From Bacteroidales bacterium (GTDB lineage: Bacteria; Bacteroidota; Bacteroidia; Bacteroidales; Rikenellaceae): a stretch of DNA of 64,000 bases. The stretch's first letter is position 1; every line of letters begins with the position of its first letter. Positions 60,600 to 64,000 of the stretch are shown here, in pieces. Both the position numbers and the translations under genes were made by a program. The DNA lies in NCBI GenBank assembly GCA_949419965.1, contig CASPAC010000001.1, forward strand, positions 62,001 to 126,000, given 5' to 3'. The notes below the pieces were generated by a model that was not told the origin of the DNA, ran no database searches, and was given only the letters and a program-made list of their open reading frames with translations.

Positions 60600-61730
60600 T
60601 TAGAGTCTTCGTTGCAGTTTGGCGACCATCGTCTCTTTCCACGCCTTGAAGTCGCCGGCCGCTATGTGTTCGCGGGCCATGCCGACCAGCCGCAGGTAGA
60701 ACGCAATGTTGTGCAGCGATGCGATTTCGGCCGCCAGCATCTCCCCGCAGACGCAGAGGTGGTGCAGGTAGGCTTTCGAGTAGAGCGTGTCGACGAACGC
60801 TGTGCCCTGCGGGTCGATCGGCGAGAAGTCGTCCTCCCACTTCTTGTTGCGGATGTTGATGATGCCCTCGGCCGTGAAGAGCTGGCCGTTGCGGCCGTTG
60901 CGCGTCGGCATCACGCAGTCGAACATGTCCACGCCGCGGTCGATGCCTTCCAATATGTTTACCGGAGTGCCGACGCCCATCAGGTAGCGGGGGCGGTTGT
61001 CGGGCAGGATGGCGTTGACGACCTCGATCATCTCGTACATCGTCTCCGTGGGTTCGCCCACAGCCAGACCGCCGATGGCATAGCCGTCGGCGTTGTAGCG
61101 CTTCGCGTTCTCCGCCGCTCTGGCCCGCAGATCGGGGTAGGTGCAGCCTTGGACGATGGGGAAGAGCGCTTGGTAGTGGCCGTATTTGGGCGCTGTCTGC
61201 GCATAGCGTTCGAAGCAGCGGTCGAGCCAGCGTTCCGTGAGGTCGAGCGACTTGGCCGCATAGTCGCGCGGCGCATCGCCCGGCGGGCATTCGTCGAACG
61301 CCATCATGATGTCGGCGCCGATGGTGCGTTCGGTGTCGATGACGCTTTCGGGCGTGAAAAGGTGCTTCGAGCCGTCGATGTGCGAGCGGAAGTGGCACCC
61401 CTCCTCCTTGAGCTTGCGGCATGCGGCCAGCGAGAAGACCTGAAAACCGCCGCTGTCGGTCAGCATCGGCCCTTCCCAGGTCGAGAAACGGTGCACGCCG
61501 CCCGCCTTCTCGATGATCTCCATGCCGGGCCGCAGGTAGAGGTGGTAGGTATTGGCCAGAATGATCTGCGCCCGTGCTTCGTCGCGCACATCGCGGTGGT
61601 AGATGCCCTTGACCGTGGCGGCCGTGCCCACGGGCATGAAGATCGGCGTGAGGATCTCGCCGTGGTCGGTGCGCAATACGCCCGCACGGGCCTGCGACGA
61701 GGGGTCTTTATGTTGCAAGATGAATTCCAT
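60600..61730 (-). CDS. tgt: queuine tRNA-ribosyltransferase (tRNA-guanine transglycosylase)
   Basis: A 376-residue enzyme that exchanges G34 for the queuine precursor preQ1 in tRNAs with GUN anticodons. It has LTPIFMPVGTAATVKG, LTDSGGFQVFSL (catalytic Asp region), FPIVQGCTYPDLR, GGLAVGEPTETM, and MFDCVMPTRNGRNG. The usual zinc motif CxCxxC before the YSKAYLHHL segment is replaced by DPQGTAFVDTLYS, so the canonical zinc ligands are missing (a Bacteroidetes trait as far as I recall). Start at 61730 (MEFILQHKD). It heads the minus-strand operon; candidate promoter at 61914. Confidence 0.93.
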   Translation of the reverse strand: MEFILQHKDPSSQARAGVLRTDHGEILTPIFMPVGTAATVKGIYHRDVRDEARAQIILANTYHLYLRPGMEIIEKAGGVHRFSTWEGPMLTDSGGFQVFSLAACRKLKEEGCHFRSHIDGSKHLFTPESVIDTERTIGADIMMAFDECPPGDAPRDYAAKSLDLTERWLDRCFERYAQTAPKYGHYQALFPIVQGCTYPDLRARAAENAKRYNADGYAIGGLAVGEPTETMYEMIEVVNAILPDNRPRYLMGVGTPVNILEGIDRGVDMFDCVMPTRNGRNGQLFTAEGIINIRNKKWEDDFSPIDPQGTAFVDTLYSKAYLHHLCVCGEMLAAEIASLHNIAFYLRLVGMAREHIAAGDFKAWKETMVAKLQRRL

Positions 61731-61913
61731 CGTTCTATGCTTTCGTTCCGGCTTTTGTTGCTCCCGGGAAAAACCTGCGCGCCGCAGCGTCCGGTTTATT
61801 CGCAGCGGCCGGTTCTTGGAGCCGGTTTGTTCCGCGCCCGGTTTGCAGGGCGTCGCCGCTTCTGCCGAATCCTGCGTGGAACCGTCCCAGGGCAAGGAAA
61901 GCCTATAACTCGA

Positions 61914-61921
61914 CAAAAGTA
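61914..61921 (-). promoter_or_regulatory. candidate -7 box of tgt operon
   Basis: Minus-strand TACTTTTG fits TAnnTTTG. The place of the -33 box falls inside the heptamer repeat and lacks TTTG. It would leave a leader of about 180 bases. Confidence 0.45.
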
Positions 61922-61931
61922 CGCAAAAAAA

Positions 61932-61959
61932 TTCTTAATTCTTAATTCTTAATTCTTAA
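61932..61959. repeat. heptamer tandem repeat (TTCTTAA x4)
   Basis: Four perfect copies of TTCTTAA directly after an A7 run, between the two divergent -7 boxes (61914-61921 minus, 61968-61975 plus). The -33 positions of both promoters fall within it. Confidence 0.85.
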
Positions 61960-61967
61960 TTGTTTTC

Positions 61968-61975
61968 TACCTTTG
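61968..61975 (+). promoter_or_regulatory. candidate -7 box of glycosyltransferase-sigma operon
   Basis: TACCTTTG fits TAnnTTTG and lies 16 bases before the start codon; the -33 place is occupied by the heptamer repeat. Confidence 0.5.
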
Positions 61976-61991
61976 TGCTTATTTTAGGATT

Positions 61992-63158
61992 ATGCAGTTT
62001 TTCGATTCTTTCTTCGACTCTTTTCTGGCTTGCTACGGCAGGGAGGGCGCAGCGCTTGCCGCCGTGCTTCTGGTACTGCTGGGTGTGCAGCTCTATTATT
62101 ATATTTTCGTTTACGGTCGTATCGCCGGTTACAAGAACAACCGCCGGCCCGTGGTGCTCGATGCCGATCCTCCCGTCTCGGTGGTCATGCCGCTTTTTTC
62201 CGAAGACTATGCTTTCGTCGAGGAGCGGCTGCCGCTGATCTTGGCCCAGAGCTATCCCAAGTTCGAGGTGGTAATCGTCTACGTGGGCCACGACACCGAT
62301 TTCTACGAAGACCTCGCGCGGTTGAAGCAGTCGTTTCCGCAGATCACGACGACTAAGATCCACCTTAATCCGCGCTTCCCCATTTCGCGCAAGATGGCGC
62401 TCAACGTCGGCATCAAGTCGGCCCATTACGAGCACATGATCTTCACTTCGACCGACGCCTGTCCGCAGACCGACCGATGGTTGTCGCTCATGGCCAAGGG
62501 TTTCACGCGGGGCGACGTCGTCGTGGGGTATTGCGGCGTCGAGCAGAAAGGCGGATTGGTCAACTACCTCATGCGCACCTGGCGCATGATGCACGCCGCC
62601 GAGTGGTTGGGCCGTGCCGTGCGCCGGCGTCCCTACCGCGGCATGTTGCAGAATTTCGGCTTTACCAAGACTTTGTATTTCGGTGCCAACGGCTTCAACC
62701 GGCTCAACATGAACATCGGCGAGGACGATCTTTTCTTGCAGCAGGTCATGACGCGCAGCAACGTGAGCGTCATCCTCTCGCCGCGCGCTACGTTGCGCGA
62801 GAAGATTTGGGGCGGCCTGGGCTGGGGGTTGGGGCAGCTGCGCTATTTCGGTTCGGCGTTCCGGTTCTATCCTCGTTCGGCCAAGAACTACGTGCAATGG
62901 GAGATCGGTTCGCGGCTGCTCTTTTTCGCCGCCGTTCTTTGCGCCTTGATCTTCATGCCGTTGGAGTATAAGGCCGCCGTTGCTTTGCTCGTGTTGCTGC
63001 GTTATGTCATCGTGGCCATCGAGGTAAGGCGCATCGCCCAGCGCGTGGGCGAGCGAGGCATCGCATGGTGTTATTTCATCTACGATTTGTTGAGTCTGCC
63101 GGGGGCCATCCTCGTGCGGCTCATGCTGCTGCGCAAAGACAAGCGCGTATGGAGATAG
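61992..63158 (+). CDS. GT2-family membrane glycosyltransferase
   Basis: A 388-residue protein. An N-terminal helix (LAAVLLVLLGVQLYYYIFVYG), then a GT-A domain (PPVSVVMPLFSEDYAFVEERLPLILAQSYPKFEVVIVYVG, acidic site FTSTDACP, NIGEDDLFLQQVM) and C-terminal membrane helices (RLLFFAAVLCALIFMPLEY and one more). Such enzymes add sugars on the cytoplasmic face for surface polysaccharide; donor and acceptor unknown. The end overlaps the start of the sigma gene by ten bases. Confidence 0.88.
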   Translation: MQFFDSFFDSFLACYGREGAALAAVLLVLLGVQLYYYIFVYGRIAGYKNNRRPVVLDADPPVSVVMPLFSEDYAFVEERLPLILAQSYPKFEVVIVYVGHDTDFYEDLARLKQSFPQITTTKIHLNPRFPISRKMALNVGIKSAHYEHMIFTSTDACPQTDRWLSLMAKGFTRGDVVVGYCGVEQKGGLVNYLMRTWRMMHAAEWLGRAVRRRPYRGMLQNFGFTKTLYFGANGFNRLNMNIGEDDLFLQQVMTRSNVSVILSPRATLREKIWGGLGWGLGQLRYFGSAFRFYPRSAKNYVQWEIGSRLLFFAAVLCALIFMPLEYKAAVALLVLLRYVIVAIEVRRIAQRVGERGIAWCYFIYDLLSLPGAILVRLMLLRKDKRVWR

Positions 63159-63709
63159 CCGACTACATTGTAGCCGACGACCGGCGCTTGGTCGAGTTGG
63201 TGCTCGCCGGCGACAATACGGCTTTCGAGTATCTTTTCGACCGCTACCATGAGGCGATCCGGCGGCTGTTCATGCAGCGCATGGGCGGCGCCCGCGACGT
63301 GGACGATCTGTTGCAGGAGACTTTCGTCAAGGTCTACGTCAACCTCCACCGCTACAATGCCGCCTATACGTTCGGGCAGTGGGTCTATACCATCGCCCGC
63401 AATACGTTCGTCGACTATGTTCGGCGCCGGCAGGACGACCTGCCCATCGACGAACGCTTCGCGGCCCCGGCCTCCAGCGCTCCCACCCCCGAGGAGAGCG
63501 TCATCAACGGACAGCAGCGCCGGCAGCTGGAAAATTATCTGGAGCGTCTCTCCCCGCGTTACCGGAAGTTGATCGAGATGCGTTTTTTCGAGGAGTATTC
63601 TTACGAGGAGATCGCCGCCAAACTCGATCTGCCGCTCGGCACGGTCAAGACGCAGATCCATCGCGCCCGGGAGCGGATGTGCCGCTTCATCACGCAGGGG
63701 GAGGAGTGA
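63149..63709 (+). CDS. ECF-type RNA polymerase sigma factor
   Basis: A 186-residue sigma-70 family factor. Region 2 (FEYLFDRYHEAIRRLFMQRMGGARDVDDLLQETFVKVYVNLHRY, FGQWVYTIARNTFVDYVRRRQ) and region 4 (LSPRYRKLIEMRFFEEYSYEEIAAKLDLPLGTVKTQIHRARERM) are complete, with no extra domain. The ATG at 63149 lies inside the glycosyltransferase gene, so the two are translationally coupled. No anti-sigma gene follows; rsmG is next. Confidence 0.93.
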   Translation: MEIADYIVADDRRLVELVLAGDNTAFEYLFDRYHEAIRRLFMQRMGGARDVDDLLQETFVKVYVNLHRYNAAYTFGQWVYTIARNTFVDYVRRRQDDLPIDERFAAPASSAPTPEESVINGQQRRQLENYLERLSPRYRKLIEMRFFEEYSYEEIAAKLDLPLGTVKTQIHRARERMCRFITQGEE

Positions 63710-63736
63710 TTCCCGCCCCGCACAATTCATGATCCG

Positions 63737-64000
63737 ATGGTGGAACTTGTTCTGAAATATTTCCCGGAGCTTTCCGACGAACAGCGTCGGCAGTTCGCGG
63801 CCATGTATGACCTCTATGCCGAGTGGAACGCAAAGATCAATGTCGTGTCGCGCAAGGACTTCGACCAGCTTTACCTGCGGCATGTGCTCCACTCGCTGGC
63901 CATCGCCAAGGTCTGTGCGTTCGATGCCGGCGCCCGGGTGCTCGACGTCGGGTGCGGCGGCGGGTTTCCGTCGGTGCCGCTGGCCGTGCTCTTTCCCGAA
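63737..64000 (+). CDS. rsmG: 16S rRNA (guanine527-N7)-methyltransferase RsmG, 5' part
   Basis: The first 88 codons are in the window. MVELVLKYFPELSDEQRRQFAAMYDLYAEWNAKINVVSRKDFDQLYLRHVLHSLAIAK is the RsmG N-terminal helix region, followed by the SAM motif VLDVGCGGGFPSVPLAVLFPE. It methylates G527 of 16S rRNA; loss causes low-level streptomycin resistance in other species. The gene continues beyond the window. Confidence 0.95.
   Translation, partial: MVELVLKYFPELSDEQRRQFAAMYDLYAEWNAKINVVSRKDFDQLYLRHVLHSLAIAKVCAFDAGARVLDVGCGGGFPSVPLAVLFPE

Larger units (their letters stand above)
61731..61991. other. tgt / glycosyltransferase divergent intergenic region
   Basis: 260 bases with a leader of about 180 bases for tgt, two opposed -7 boxes and a heptamer repeat between them. 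I looked for a preQ1 riboswitch in the tgt leader and saw none. Confidence 0.5.

Noticed and set aside
61731..61913. preQ1 riboswitch upstream of tgt
   Set aside because: Neither the class I nor class II/III core could be found in the leader on the minus strand.
1..64000. CRISPR arrays, tRNA, rRNA and insertion sequences
   Set aside because: No regularly spaced repeats, cloverleaf sequences, rRNA-like stretches or transposase patterns were seen on either strand.

Overview
The window looks like a chromosomal segment of a high-GC member of Bacteroidales, most like Alistipes (Rikenellaceae). The evidence is a SusC/SusD polysaccharide-utilisation locus with a one-protein hybrid two-component regulator, promoters of the Bacteroidetes type (TTTG, about 20 bases, TAnnTTTG), lineage-typical proteins (L25/Ctc next to Pth, DUF4296 lipoprotein, delta-prime without Walker-A lysine, YgiQ, LptG with a PASTA protein) and few Shine-Dalgarno sites. 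The genus is inferred from codon style and gene content only. No tRNA, rRNA, IS element or CRISPR array was seen.

Layout. 1-3340: end of an S4 RNA-binding protein, a promoter-bearing palindromic repeat driving a short terminated RNA in front of a MATE exporter, then the convergent rplY-pth pair. 3573-11131: seven minus-strand phage virion genes (P5-like, DUF6712, portal, major capsid, Clp-type protease, two tail-type proteins), all intact but without terminase, integrase, tape measure or lysis genes. 11813-12796: corA behind a long leader. 13001-16826: a plus-strand uronate operon (GH43 lipoprotein, mannonate dehydratase, SDR mannonate/fructuronate oxidoreductase).

16888-39546 is a large minus-strand PUL: esterase; hybrid sensor/AraC regulator; GH88-DUF2264 fusion, SusC, SusD, a duplicated BACON/DUF1566 surface lipoprotein, a second SGNH-type esterase, GH2, a GH50-like and a GH86-like enzyme. 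GH50 and GH86 point to a beta-galactan of agar/porphyran type, whereas GH88, GH43 and the mannonate genes point to uronic acid. The target is therefore probably an acetylated, uronate-bearing galactan or another mixed glycan. The two PUL transcription units share a 36-base upstream box at identical distance from a weak -7 element, a good candidate for the regulator's operator.

39907-40044 holds two further copies of the promoter-bearing repeat, then a long plus-strand housekeeping run to 49971: flippase, holB, folK, a duplicated-domain lipoprotein, an Ig-like lipoprotein, a beta-barrel protein, rbfA, a LolC/E-like permease, a DUF4296 lipoprotein and a 113-residue protein resembling an amidohydrolase that has lost its barrel. 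49993-55568: xerD (minus), prmA, recO, a small secreted protein, a porin and a YeiH exporter. 55597-61730 (minus): tgt, lptG, PASTA protein, rluD, ygiQ. 61992 to the end (plus): glycosyltransferase, ECF sigma factor and the start of rsmG, behind a divergent promoter region with a heptamer tandem repeat.
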